Origin: an uncultured Acidiferrobacteraceae bacterium
Lineage (GTDB): Bacteria; Pseudomonadota; Gammaproteobacteria; Acidiferrobacterales; SZUA-150
Direction: 5' to 3'
Length of the DNA: 64,000 nt
Assembly: GCA_913009895.1 (NCBI GenBank)
Contig: CAJVXY010000004.1
Location: forward strand, 1-64,000
Notes under the pieces: generated by a model
Database searches by the model: none
Told to the model about the DNA's origin: nothing
The model's input: only the letters and a program-made list of their open reading frames with translations
Translations under genes and position numbers: made by a program
In this document: piece after piece, positions 50,252 through 59,600 of the stretch
Numbering within the stretch: the first letter of the stretch is position 1
How the letters are laid out: every line of letters begins with the position of its first letter

Positions 50252-50812
50252 TTATTCAGCCCTGAGGAACAACTTTATTTGAATTTTTTTACTTTTATCG
50301 AAGTCAAACCGGACCCTGGCTATTTTTTGTTTGCCGCCAATCATGGGCTTCAATAATTCTGTCTCGAGAGATTCAGGTGCCTTGATTTCCAATTTACCAG
50401 TCTCGGCAGACGCAATGTCGCCGATAGATTCCAGTATGGCCCCATATTTTTTTATATCAGTATTATTGAGATTGAAAACAAGGGCAGGATTTTTTTCATA
50501 AACAGCCATTTTTAGTGTAGGTTTACCAACTTTTTTGAGTTCGACAAGTTTAAAACCGGAGCCGGAAAATACCTTTGATACTTTTTCCAGGCTTAGCTCC
50601 GATGAACTATGAAAACTAACCAAGCCTGATTTTAAGTCGACATTAACTGTCCGGGCATCAACTTCAGGGAGTTGGCCAATTTTTTTGCTGACACCATACA
50701 CACAAAATGAACAGGCCATGCCCTGCACTTTTCCCTGGTAGATGATTTCCTTGGCATTGGCGTTAACACTCCAGGTTACCAGCAATAATATTAACAACGA
50801 TTTTTTCAGCAC
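50252..50812 (-). CDS. Exported protein with HMA domain
   Basis: A 186-residue protein with a signal peptide (cleavage near ANA-KE), an N-terminal HMA domain with C34-S-F-C37 in GMACSFCVYGV, and a C-terminal extension (residues 100-186) of unknown fold ending KIQIKLFLRAE. It should bind a soft metal ion in the periplasm. Its site CxFCxYG is shared with the two HMA proteins of the cluster at 52.6 kb. It is divergent from the gene at 51041 across an FNR-type box. Confidence 0.8.
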   Translation of the reverse strand: MLKKSLLILLLVTWSVNANAKEIIYQGKVQGMACSFCVYGVSKKIGQLPEVDARTVNVDLKSGLVSFHSSSELSLEKVSKVFSGSGFKLVELKKVGKPTLKMAVYEKNPALVFNLNNTDIKKYGAILESIGDIASAETGKLEIKAPESLETELLKPMIGGKQKIARVRFDFDKSKKIQIKLFLRAE

Positions 50813-50967
50813 TTTAAACTCCTTCGGTTTATAAATATTCCTGTGTGGTTTTCGAAACTTACGTCAAATCGAATTTAAAACAAAATGGACGAAAATAATA
50901 ACAGCAAAATTTAATTTATGCGTTGATACGGACATAATTAATTTTTGATAAAATATAAAAAAGAAAC

Positions 50968-50981
50968 TTGATTTGTATCAA
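50968..50981. promoter_or_regulatory. Perfect FNR/ANR-type box
   Basis: TTGATTTGTATCAA fits TTGAT-N4-ATCAA exactly. Its centre is about 66 bp before the 51041 ATG, compatible with a class II activator site, and about 160 bp before the divergent HMA gene. Oxygen-dependent control is implied. Confidence 0.65.
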
Positions 50982-51040
50982 TAACATTTTTTCTGTTAAG
51001 CGTACCCTGACCCTGTGACAACTTGTCGGGAGAGAGCGTT

Positions 51041-51283
51041 ATGAGCAAGGATATAAACATTGCAGATATTGTGGTTCATCTCCATCCAGAAAATTCCTGT
51101 GACGACCGGGAGAAAATAGAACGAGAGCTTCGTGATCATAATGGCGTTATTTCCGTGCACTTCAATGAACGGGATCATCCCCACGCCGTTTTAGTGGCAT
51201 ACAACCCGGAAGCCGTTTCCTCGCAAGAGGTGCTTGCCGAAATCAGGAAATGCGACAATAACGCAATGATGGCGGGTTTTTAG
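51041..51283 (+). CDS. Small HMA-like protein lacking CxxC
   Basis: An 80-residue cytosolic protein (no signal peptide) with a beta-alpha-beta-beta-alpha-beta pattern as in HMA proteins, but with only single Cys at C20 (PENSCDD) and C71, no CxxC. His residues H13 and H15 lie in the metal-loop position. The start is ATG 51041 with GGGAGAG upstream. No function is known; metal sensing or a degenerate chaperone is possible. Confidence 0.65.
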   Translation: MSKDINIADIVVHLHPENSCDDREKIERELRDHNGVISVHFNERDHPHAVLVAYNPEAVSSQEVLAEIRKCDNNAMMAGF

Positions 51284-51555
51284 TCCCAGTCATCTCTTTT
51301 GGCACTAAACCGCTAACACGGAAAAATCTGTTTTCTGCTGCCGGGCACGGTTGCTATGGCGGCGAGGTTTCGCGCGCACCCGCCCAAGTGATGCCACAGG
51401 GCATACAATCGTTCACAACAAATAATTACTTCAGCTACACAATCCGGGACTCCGGATTTTTACTTTCGCTTGTAACAGGCTATAAAGTTCTCTAACACGT
51501 TGTTAATACTGAATATAATAAAAAAAATACCCCAACAAAAAACCCCAGATTTTTC
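51284..51555. other. Gene-free gap before the cluster promoters
   Basis: About 270 bp. A GC-rich island (51335-51400) is followed by AT-rich DNA; no coding frame, repeat or terminator was recognised. Confidence 0.5.
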
Positions 51556-51586
51556 TTGACATGGAGTCAGCTCCAGGTTGTAAGCT
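51556..51586 (+). promoter_or_regulatory. MerR-family-type promoter 1 of the eight-gene cluster
   Basis: TTGACA (51556-51561), exactly 19 bp holding the dyad TGGAGTCAGCTCCA, then TAAGCT (51581-51586). The overlong spacer is the classic MerR-family architecture. Its first-gene start is 95 bp downstream. Confidence 0.8.
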
Positions 51587-51616
51587 TGCTGACAGTTGCA
51601 ATAGTTTTCAATTAAA

Positions 51617-51648
51617 TTGAACCTGGAGTCCACTCCAGACTGTCATAG
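51617..51648 (+). promoter_or_regulatory. MerR-family-type promoter 2 of the eight-gene cluster
   Basis: TTGAAC (51617-51622), the perfect dyad CTGGAGTCCACTCCAG (51623-51638) in a 19-20-bp spacer, and a -10 near TCATAG. Together with promoter 1 it makes a tandem pair, matching the pair before the NHL gene. Confidence 0.78.
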
Positions 51649-51680
51649 TTAAGGTAAGTAAAACAACAGGAGATTTGTAA

Positions 51681-52544
51681 ATGTTTTCTAATAAATTAGC
51701 CGGCCCCTGGCAAACAAGCTTCTACGGCCTGTTTACAGGCCTGGGTCTGACATTGGCCATAATCAGTGTTCCTGCCTTAGCCCATGATCCGGTGTTTGGG
51801 ATCGGGCCCCATGTTTTGTTTAAGGATGGTATAGAGGTCGCGGCCGAAATGGAGTCTGAACAGGCCGGCGATGATAAAGAACAAGCCCTGGCCCTGGAAC
51901 TGACCTACGGGATAACCGGAGACTGGGCAGTGGGCATTGATTTGCCCTATGAATTCAAGCAGGAAGAAAACGAGAGTAGTCGCGGCAATGGCGATGTTGC
52001 AATTTTCACCAAGTACCGTTTCTGGCGCAGGGATTCTCTGGGTCTGCAGGAATCGGCCGCGGTTTTTATCAAGGTACTCACCGATACTGCGGTGGAAGAC
52101 AAAACCCCGGCCATAAACAAAGGCACAACCGATACAATTGTGGGCATGGCTTATGGATACGAAGGTCGCAAATGGTATCGCTGGGCCAGCGCCCGCTATC
52201 GTTTTAATGGCGCCAGTGATGTCAGTGGCGTCCGGGTCGACCGTGGCGACATGATCCGGATCGATTTTGTGGGCGGTATTCGGCCAACACCCACAGGTTA
52301 CCTGGAGCCGGACACGGTCTGGTTACTGGAACTCAATGGTGAATACGGTCAGCGGGCTGAAGTAAACGGCGTTGCGTTGGCCGATACCGGCGGCACCGCA
52401 TGGTTTCTCTCGCCTGGTATCTTCTGGACCAAGCGCAACTTTGCCATCAAGGCCGGGGTACAGATTCCAATTTATCACAATCTTGCTGGCAACCAGGAAA
52501 ACTCGGATTACCGTGCCAAACTCGTATTTGAATGGCATTTATAG
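51681..52544 (+). CDS. Outer-membrane barrel-like protein, MetA-pathway family-like
   Basis: A 287-residue protein with a signal peptide (cleavage near ALA-HD) and the repeated pattern of the 'MetA pathway of phenol degradation' barrel family: ALALELTYGITGDWAVGIDLPYE, GDVAIFTKYRFWRRD and a terminal YRAKLVFEWHL. It probably forms an outer-membrane channel. It opens the eight-gene cluster and has the two MerR-type promoters upstream. A second related barrel is encoded at 53646. Confidence 0.72.
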   Translation: MFSNKLAGPWQTSFYGLFTGLGLTLAIISVPALAHDPVFGIGPHVLFKDGIEVAAEMESEQAGDDKEQALALELTYGITGDWAVGIDLPYEFKQEENESSRGNGDVAIFTKYRFWRRDSLGLQESAAVFIKVLTDTAVEDKTPAINKGTTDTIVGMAYGYEGRKWYRWASARYRFNGASDVSGVRVDRGDMIRIDFVGGIRPTPTGYLEPDTVWLLELNGEYGQRAEVNGVALADTGGTAWFLSPGIFWTKRNFAIKAGVQIPIYHNLAGNQENSDYRAKLVFEWHL

Positions 52545-52599
52545 TCTTTTACCCAACTGTTTTATATTATTTAATTATTAATTTCCAGGAGAAAGCAAG

Positions 52600-52893
52600 A
52601 TGAAAAAACAAATTTTGATTGGTCTGTTCAGTTTATTATTTTTACAAAGTGTTTTTGCCGCAGGCACACATTACGAAATGCGTGTTGATGGCCTGGCCTG
52701 CCCGTTCTGTGCCTATGGTATTGAGAAAAAACTGAAGGCCGTTGAAGGCACCAGCGATATCAGTGTTGATCTCAATAAGGGACTGGTCAAGGTAAATACT
52801 GTTGAAGGCAAGGAATTAACCGAAGAACAAATGAAAAAACTGTTCAACGATGCGGGATTTACTTATCGCAGCATGAAAAAAACACCGCTATAG
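52600..52893 (+). CDS. Exported HMA protein 1
   Basis: A 97-residue HMA-fold protein with a signal peptide (cleavage near FA-AG) and the site C34-P-F-C37 in GLACPFCAYGIEKK. Its size and form equal MerP, but the site is CxFCxYG, as in the protein at 50252. It should bind a soft metal in the periplasm. AGGAG precedes the ATG. Confidence 0.85.
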   Translation: MKKQILIGLFSLLFLQSVFAAGTHYEMRVDGLACPFCAYGIEKKLKAVEGTSDISVDLNKGLVKVNTVEGKELTEEQMKKLFNDAGFTYRSMKKTPL

Positions 52894-52905
52894 GTTGATA
52901 CAAAG

Positions 52906-53199
52906 ATGAAACGGTTGAAATTCCTGGTTACGGCGTTAGTAATTACGGCTTCAGCAAATGTTTGGGCGGGTGGTAAAACTTACACCATCCGTACCAACTC
53001 ATTTGACTGTGATTACTGTGTTTATGATCTGGAAGAGAAATTTTTAAAAATGAAGGGCGTAAAGGATTTTGAGGTGGATATTGACGGCTTACTGTTTGTC
53101 AAAACAGACGGTTCAGTAAACCTGACAGAAGCCTACGTTAAAAAAATGTTACTGGATAACGGGTTTGACTACAAAGGTATGACGGTGAAGACAGAATGA
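52906..53199 (+). CDS. Exported HMA protein 2
   Basis: A 97-residue HMA-fold protein with a signal peptide (cleavage near VWA-GG). The site is C35-D-Y-C38 in SFDCDYCVYDLEEK, with acidic neighbours that differ from HMA protein 1, so a different metal affinity is likely. Gap to the first HMA gene is 12 bp, and its end overlaps the next gene by 4 bp (ATGA). Confidence 0.85.
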   Translation: MKRLKFLVTALVITASANVWAGGKTYTIRTNSFDCDYCVYDLEEKFLKMKGVKDFEVDIDGLLFVKTDGSVNLTEAYVKKMLLDNGFDYKGMTVKTE

Positions 53200-53606
53200 A
53201 TAATGAAACATTAATTATGTCTACTGATTTGAAACATAAAAGCGTCACGTTTTTTACCCTGTTTTCCACGACCGGTACATTGATATGCTGCGCACTGCCT
53301 ATAATCTTTGTCACCCTTGGTATGGGCGCCACGGTGGTAGCCATGACCAGCGCGTTTCCCTTTTTGGTCACCCTGACCCATTACAAGATTTGGGTGTTTG
53401 TATTTTCCGGTCTCATGTTACTGGTATCCGGCTGGTTAATGTTTCGATCCGGTCGTTCCTGCCCTGCGGATCGTGAATTGGCTCATGCCTGCAATACAGC
53501 CCATAAATGGAATAAACGTATTTACTGGAGCTCGGTAGTGATCTGGAGTACCGGTTTCGCTGCAGCGTACTTATTGTTGCCCATTCGTATCTGGCTAGAC
53601 ACGTAA
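53196..53606 (+). CDS. MerT-like metal transport membrane protein
   Basis: A 136-residue inner-membrane protein with three or four spans. C31-C32 (GTLICCALPIIFVTLGMGA) match the paired Cys of MerT's first helix, and C89 and C99 in the following loop replace MerT's second pair. It is not true MerT: the C89-C99 spacing is 9 against 5 in the window's MerT. It probably takes metal from the two HMA proteins, to whose genes it is translationally coupled (ATGA overlap). Confidence 0.75.
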   Translation: MNNETLIMSTDLKHKSVTFFTLFSTTGTLICCALPIIFVTLGMGATVVAMTSAFPFLVTLTHYKIWVFVFSGLMLLVSGWLMFRSGRSCPADRELAHACNTAHKWNKRIYWSSVVIWSTGFAAAYLLLPIRIWLDT

Positions 53607-53645
53607 TGACATGGTTAAAACTAAATTAAAATATTGGAAATAATA

Positions 53646-54566
53646 ATGAACCATAAACCTGAACATTCTGGAATTAAGTTTAGCGTAACTGGATTGCTGA
53701 TGGTTGTATTGTTATGGAGTACAACTGGCAACACAGCCCCCATTACTTTTAATACGGCCCTGCCGGTTGCCCAAGGAGAGTTTCTTGTCCGCGAACAATT
53801 GATCGTTAACCAATCCGGTGATGATCCCGATGTCGCCAATCGGGACCGTACCGCGACTGCTGCCGTAACGGCTCTGGGTTACGGCATTAGTCGCAAGTGG
53901 ACGGTGTTTGGCATACTGCCTTATCGTGATATTGACCTGGATCTGGAAATGGCCGGCCAGAAAATTCATCGCAATAATCGCGGTCTTGGCGATGCATCTG
54001 TTTTTATGCGTTACACTGCATACCAGGATAATAAACCCGGCCAAACCTTTCGCATCGCCCCGTTTGCAGGCGTCAAAGCACCCACCGGCAAGGACAACAC
54101 CCGCGACAATCTTGGCACCTTGCCACCACCGGCTCAACTGGGCACAGGTTCATGGGATTACTTCGCTGGTGTCGTGACAACCTGGCAAACCTTACGCTAC
54201 CAGGTCGATGCCCAGGTTAGTTATCGCATCAACAATGAAGCCAATGATTTTGAGGCAGGTGACATCGCCCGCCTCGATAGTTCATTACAGTATCGACTCT
54301 GGCGGACTGCTGCAAAAGGGGGAATTCCCGATTATCTTTTTGGAGTACTGGAGGCAAACCTGATTCATCAGGAAAAAAACCGGGTCAATGGCAACAGTAA
54401 TCCCAATACTAACGGTACCCGCCTGTTTCTCGGCCCTGGAATTCAATATGTAACAAAACGATGGATTGCCGAAACCGCTATCCAGGTTCCGGTTATGCAA
54501 AATCTAAATGGTACGGCACTGGAGAACAAGTATATTGTTCGAGGCGGTGTCCGTTTTAATTTTTAG
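53646..54566 (+). CDS. Second outer-membrane barrel-like protein of the cluster
   Basis: A 306-residue protein, started at ATG 53646 (GGA 7 nt before). Signal peptide ending near NTA-PI. Strands such as AAVTALGYGISRKWTVFGILPYRD, GLGDASVFMRYTAYQ and the C-terminal YIVRGGVRFNF fit the MetA-pathway barrel family, as in 51681. Two barrels in one cluster suggest a paired role such as uptake and sensing. It lies 39 bp after the MerT-like gene. Confidence 0.7.
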   Translation: MNHKPEHSGIKFSVTGLLMVVLLWSTTGNTAPITFNTALPVAQGEFLVREQLIVNQSGDDPDVANRDRTATAAVTALGYGISRKWTVFGILPYRDIDLDLEMAGQKIHRNNRGLGDASVFMRYTAYQDNKPGQTFRIAPFAGVKAPTGKDNTRDNLGTLPPPAQLGTGSWDYFAGVVTTWQTLRYQVDAQVSYRINNEANDFEAGDIARLDSSLQYRLWRTAAKGGIPDYLFGVLEANLIHQEKNRVNGNSNPNTNGTRLFLGPGIQYVTKRWIAETAIQVPVMQNLNGTALENKYIVRGGVRFNF

Positions 54567-54577
54567 GACATAACACG

Positions 54578-54847
54578 ATGACTATAAAAGTTGAAGTCTT
54601 TACCTCTCCCGGTTGCACCAAGTGCGCTCATGCCCGGGAGGTATTGCATAAAATGGCCAATGAACTGGGCGGCGATCGCATCCAATGGCGCGAAGTCAAC
54701 ATTCTGAAAGAACTGGATTATGTTGTGACTTTAGGCGTGCTATCCACCCCTGCCATTGCCATCAACGACGAACTGGTGTTTACCGGCCTGCCATCAGCAG
54801 AAAAACTGCGCACGACCTTGCTAGACCACCTGGACAAAGAGACCTGA
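54578..54847 (+). CDS. Cytosolic thioredoxin/glutaredoxin-like protein
   Basis: An 89-residue thioredoxin-fold protein without signal peptide; redox motif C13-T-K-C16 in SPGCTKCAHA and a cis-Pro STPAIAIN. It could feed electrons to the CcdA-like membrane protein encoded next (2-bp gap) or carry metal itself. Confidence 0.82.
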   Translation: MTIKVEVFTSPGCTKCAHAREVLHKMANELGGDRIQWREVNILKELDYVVTLGVLSTPAIAINDELVFTGLPSAEKLRTTLLDHLDKET

Positions 54848-54849
54848 CC

Positions 54850-56172
54850 ATGATTACCCTGACCCTGCTTAGTGCAGCACTGCTGGGGTTATTGGCTTTT
54901 TTTGAACCCTGCACTATCGCCACGCACACCTTGTTTTCGGCCAGGGCCAACCAGTCTGGCAATAAAAAAGCGTGTTGCCAAAGCCTGGTCGCGGTCTGGC
55001 TGAGTCGTTGTTTGTTGTTAATTATATTGTTTGTTTCATCCGTGATGTTAACCAGTCCGCCGGTCTGGGGTAACACACTGCCGAGTATTATTTTGTTGGC
55101 ATTTGCAATTATATATATCGTCTCTCGTTTTATTTATCTTCCCATACCCCATCTTGAGTTTTTTAAATTGTTGCCAGGATCAAAATCACTGCCTCATTCA
55201 GTACGACTAGGCCTGACTTTACCGGCTTGCACACTACCACTGATCGCAATTGTGATTGGCATGGTTATCACGCTGGATTCTGTTTTTTATGCTGTTATGG
55301 CAGGGCTTTTATTTGCTTCGTTGTTTACCGTGCCCATGGCCATCGCGTCGTTCAGGGGGCTGGGTGACGATGGCCTGGATTTTTTACAGCGATCGGCCAA
55401 AGGCAGTCCGTATTTTACCGCGGCGTTGTTAATTGGCCTGGCTTTGTATTTATTAATGCCATCATTCGAAATTAACACTGCGGAATTCAAAGATGTACTA
55501 CTGCAGGCAAGCTGGGCAGGCATAGGCCTGGCGTTCGTGGCTGGTTTTGTGTTCAGTTTTAATCCAATCTCGTTTGCTTCTATACCGGTTGTGTTGGCTT
55601 ATGTCGCCAGGGCCAACGATGACAGGGAACATGAACAGCGTCGCGCGTTAATACTAGGCGCCGCCTTTGTATCAGGCATGTTTGTGATCCATATCGCACT
55701 CGGCGTGACAGCTGCCCTGGGTGGTGACTGGGTTAAAAATATAATGGGGCGAGAATGGGGTTTATTCCTCGGGCCACTTTTAATTGTAATGGGGCTTGTC
55801 TGGGCGGGTTGGTTGAATATTCGCCTGCCCTGGTTTGGTGTAAGGGCCAGCAAGGTAAAGGGTATCTGGGGCGCATTTTTACTGGGATTTCCGTTTTCAG
55901 TCGCCCTTTGTCCATTTTGTACACCGGCCCTGTTGGTCGCGTTAACCGCCAGCGCCGCTATTGGTTCGGTCGCTTTTGGTTTCGCGCTCTTGCTTGCATT
56001 TTCCCTGGGCCGTAGCATACCCATAATGCTGGGAGTGTGGAGCATGGGCTGGCTGGAATCACTGCGAGGGTTATCGCGTTACCAGAAAAAAATCGAAATT
56101 ATTGCCGGGCTTGTATTAATCCTGACCGGTCTCCATTTACTCAATGAATACTTTTTTATAATTAAATATTAG
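54850..56172 (+). CDS. Double CcdA/DsbD-like membrane electron transporter
   Basis: A 440-residue membrane protein from ATG 54850, two bp after the thioredoxin gene. It consists of two CcdA-like halves: the first begins with C21 in FEPCTIATH, the second carries C354 and C357 in ALCPFCTPALLVAL. Fold and position suggest electron transfer from cytosolic thioredoxin across the inner membrane to periplasmic thiols, such as the HMA Cys pairs. A tandem-fused form is unusual; CcdA is normally about 230 residues. Confidence 0.75.
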   Translation: MITLTLLSAALLGLLAFFEPCTIATHTLFSARANQSGNKKACCQSLVAVWLSRCLLLIILFVSSVMLTSPPVWGNTLPSIILLAFAIIYIVSRFIYLPIPHLEFFKLLPGSKSLPHSVRLGLTLPACTLPLIAIVIGMVITLDSVFYAVMAGLLFASLFTVPMAIASFRGLGDDGLDFLQRSAKGSPYFTAALLIGLALYLLMPSFEINTAEFKDVLLQASWAGIGLAFVAGFVFSFNPISFASIPVVLAYVARANDDREHEQRRALILGAAFVSGMFVIHIALGVTAALGGDWVKNIMGREWGLFLGPLLIVMGLVWAGWLNIRLPWFGVRASKVKGIWGAFLLGFPFSVALCPFCTPALLVALTASAAIGSVAFGFALLLAFSLGRSIPIMLGVWSMGWLESLRGLSRYQKKIEIIAGLVLILTGLHLLNEYFFIIKY

Positions 56173-56174
56173 AT

Positions 56175-56594
56175 ATGGCCATGTATAAAATCGGTGAAGT
56201 TACAAAACAGACAAGCCTGACCGCTGATACGCTGCGCTACTATGAAAAGTTTGGCTTACTGCCAGGCATTTCCCGTAATCAATCGGGACTTCGTCTCTAT
56301 AATGACAAAGACATATCTCGCCTGAAATTCATAAAACGTGCCCAACACATGAATTTTTCCCTGGAAGAAATCAAACAATTAATAACCATGCGCGAGAATC
56401 CACTCAAGGCCCGGGACAGTATTCGCCAGTTAACCGCCGACAAACTCCAGGACCTGGAAACCAAGGTAAGCGAGCTCACTCTTTTACGCAATGAACTACA
56501 GTTGTTGCTCAGTCTATGCCGCGGTGATGAAAATGGCTGCCCCATCATTGAGGGGCTGGAAGATAATGAACGAACAACCGACCATAAAACGTAA
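56175..56594 (+). CDS. MerR-family metal-responsive regulator of the cluster
   Basis: A 139-residue regulator. The HTH is MYKIGEVTKQTSLTADTLRY, and the metal loop C115-RGDENG-C122 (CPIIEGLE) resembles CueR. It has no upstream Cys equivalent to C82 of MerR, which in this family favours monovalent ions (Cu(I), Ag(I)). It is the last gene of the eight-gene cluster, 2 bp after the CcdA-like gene, and is the best candidate to bind the CTGGAG-type promoters at 51556, 51617 and 48884. Confidence 0.88.
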   Translation: MAMYKIGEVTKQTSLTADTLRYYEKFGLLPGISRNQSGLRLYNDKDISRLKFIKRAQHMNFSLEEIKQLITMRENPLKARDSIRQLTADKLQDLETKVSELTLLRNELQLLLSLCRGDENGCPIIEGLEDNERTTDHKT

Positions 56595-56599
56595 ATTAA

Positions 56600-56620
56600 G
56601 TTAGCGTATGTTAGGCTAAC
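56600..56620. other. Hairpin between convergent genes
   Basis: GTTAGC and GCTAAC flank a 9-base loop between the MerR-family gene and cusA. There is no T-run, so termination is uncertain. Confidence 0.35.
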
Positions 56621-59600
56621 GTAAATCGAGTTTCAGCTTTTTTTCTTTCCATATGGCAAAAATTGCCGGAAACACCACTAACACCATTAGTAATGCCGTA
56701 GTGATACCGCCGATCATGGGCGCGGCAATACGTTTCATGACATCAGCACCCGCACCGGAACTCCATAATATGGGAATCAAGCCCAACAATAGCGCCATGC
56801 CGGTCATGAGCATGGGCCGAATGCGCTGGCCGGCACCATTGACAATCACCTGGCTTAAATCGTATTGCGTATGCAAACCCCCTGCCTCCTGTTTTTGCTG
56901 ATAACTCATGCCCAGGTACAGCATCATAAGAATACCCATTTCCGCATCGAGACCGGCCAGGGCAATCATGCCCACCCAGACGGCGATACTGAGGTTATAG
57001 TCGAGAATGAATAACAACCAGATGGCACCCACTAGCGAAAACGGGATGGCAACCAGAATGATTAATGCTTCGGTTATGGATTTTCGGTTAACGAATAACA
57101 TAAAAAATACTATGAACAGGGTTAACGGCACCAGGATTTTGAACTTGGCCTTGGCCCGTTCAAAATATTTGAACTGCCCGGCCCAGGCAATGCGATAACC
57201 GGCCGGGATGTTGACCTTGTCTTTGACCACCTCACGGGCCAGGTTCACGTAATCAGCAATACCAATATCTTTGACATCAACAAACACAAACGCGACCAAT
57301 TGGCCGTCTTCATTGCGCAACATGGGCGGTCCGGTTAAAAACTTTATTTCTGCTAGCTGACTGATGGGAATCTGAGCGCCACTGGACGTAGATACCAATA
57401 CCCGCTTCAGTGCTTGCGGGTTGTCACGATACTCGCGAGCATATCGCAAAGTAATGGCATAACGTTCGCGACCTTCGATGGTTTCCGAAACCTTAAGCCC
57501 ACCGACAGCGGCCAGCAAGGCATCCTCAACATCTGCAATGGTTAAACCATAACGGGCGATCTTTTCCCTGTTAATATTAAAATCGAGAAAGTAACCGCCA
57601 GTCAGGCGTTCGGCGAATGCACTGCGGGTATTGCCCTTGGTACGTTCATCTGCCAGCAAGGCCTTTTCGATATCTACCGCGGTTGCTTCAATGGTCGCCA
57701 GGTCTGTACCAAACACCTTAATGCCCAAGGCAGAACGAATACCAGTGGCCAGCATTTCAGTACGTGTCTGGATCGGCATCCACCAGATATTTGGCATGCC
57801 CGGATAGCTCAGCTGCTCATCCATTTCGGCAATCAGGTCATCCCATTCCAGGCCTTCACGCCATTGATCTTTTGGTTTTAAAGTAATAACAGTTTCCACC
57901 ATGGACAAAGGTGCGGGATCAGTGGGGCTGGTAGAGCGGCCAATTTTTCCAAATACAGTTTCCACTTCAGGAAATTTTTTCAATTGCCGATCCATGGATT
58001 GCAAAATCTTGCCCGCCTCGGTAATAGACATGCCTGGCAGGGCAGTGGGCATGTACAAAATACTGCCTTCGTTCAGGGGTGGCATAAACTCATTGCCCAA
58101 CTTGAGAAAAACCGGAATCGTGAGCACCATGGACAGGCCTGCCGCACCAATAACCCAGTACCGGAATTGCACCGCGAAATGGACAACCGGCGTATAAACT
58201 TTTACCAGCCATTGGTTAAGCGGGCTTTTATCGCCACGAATTTTTCCCCTGATTAATAACACCGCCAGTGCCGGTGTAAAGGTAATGGCAAGCAAGGCTG
58301 AAAAACCCATAGAGTAGGTTTTGGTGAAGGCCAGTGGTTTAAATAAGCGGCCTTCTGTACCTTCCAGGGCAAACACCGGCATGAATGAAACCGTAATAAT
58401 CAATAACGAGAAAAAAATACTGGGGCCCACTTCCTGCATGGCCAGGATAATGACATCGCGTCGATTTTTATTATAAGTCTCGCTATCCCCGGCCCCACCT
58501 CCATCCAGGTTAGCGGCTTCAAGTCGTTTATGAATGTTTTCGATAATCACAATACTGGCATCCACCATGGCGCCAATGGCCACGGCAATACCACCCAGGG
58601 ACATAATGTTGGCGGTCAGGTGCTGGCCTGCCATGGGAATAAATGACAACAGTATCGCAATAGGGATTGTTAAAATTGCAATCAGCGCGGATCTGAAATG
58701 CAATAAAAAAATCATAATCACAAGGGAGACCACAATCATTTCTTCGGTCAGGGTCGCCTTGAGGGTGTCAATGGCATTTTCGATAAGCACAGAGCGATCG
58801 TAAGTGGTGATAACTTCAACCCCTTTCGGTAATCCATCACTGGCTTCCTTGATACGTTTTTTGACACGCTCGATCACCGCCAAAGCATCTTCGCCGTAAC
58901 GCATAATGACAATGCCACCGACGGTTTCACCTTCGCCATTCAGCTCGGCAATGCCGCGCCGCATGGCGGGTCCGAGACTGACCTTGGCCACATCACGGAC
59001 CGTAATCGGTGTACCGCGCTTGCTGACACCAAGACTGATTGTTTCAATATCTTTCAATGACTTGATATAACCGCGACCACGAATAAAATGTTCGTGACCG
59101 GAAATTTCCAATACCCGGCCACCGACATCATTATTTGAACGGCGAATCGCCTGGGCGACTTTTTGCAAGGGAATGCCGGAAGCGGCCAGTTTATTGGGAT
59201 CGATATTGACCTGGTATTCCTTGACAAATCCGCCCACCGAGGCGACTTCAGCGACCCCTTCCACTGACTCCAGCCAGTAACGCAGGGTAAAATCCTGCAG
59301 GCTGCGCAACTCCGCCAGGCTGGTATTGCCGGTTTTATCCACCAGGGCATACTGGAATACCCAGCCAACACCGGTGGCATCCGGCCCCAGGGTAGGTCGA
59401 ACCCCGTCAGGTAATTTGGCCACGGCGCTGTTGAGATATTCCAGCACCCGTGAACGGGCCCAGTAGATATCGGTGCCATCTTTAAAAATGACATAAACAA
59501 AACTCAGGCCCATAAAACTCTGGCCACGAACAAATTCCACGTTGGGCGCGGCCAAAAGTGTTGTGGTTAGGGGATAGGTGATTTGATCTTCCACCAGGTC

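Noticed and set aside
53196-53606. Naming the membrane protein MerT
   Set aside because: The CC helix matches, but loop Cys spacing and context differ from MerT; kept as MerT-like.
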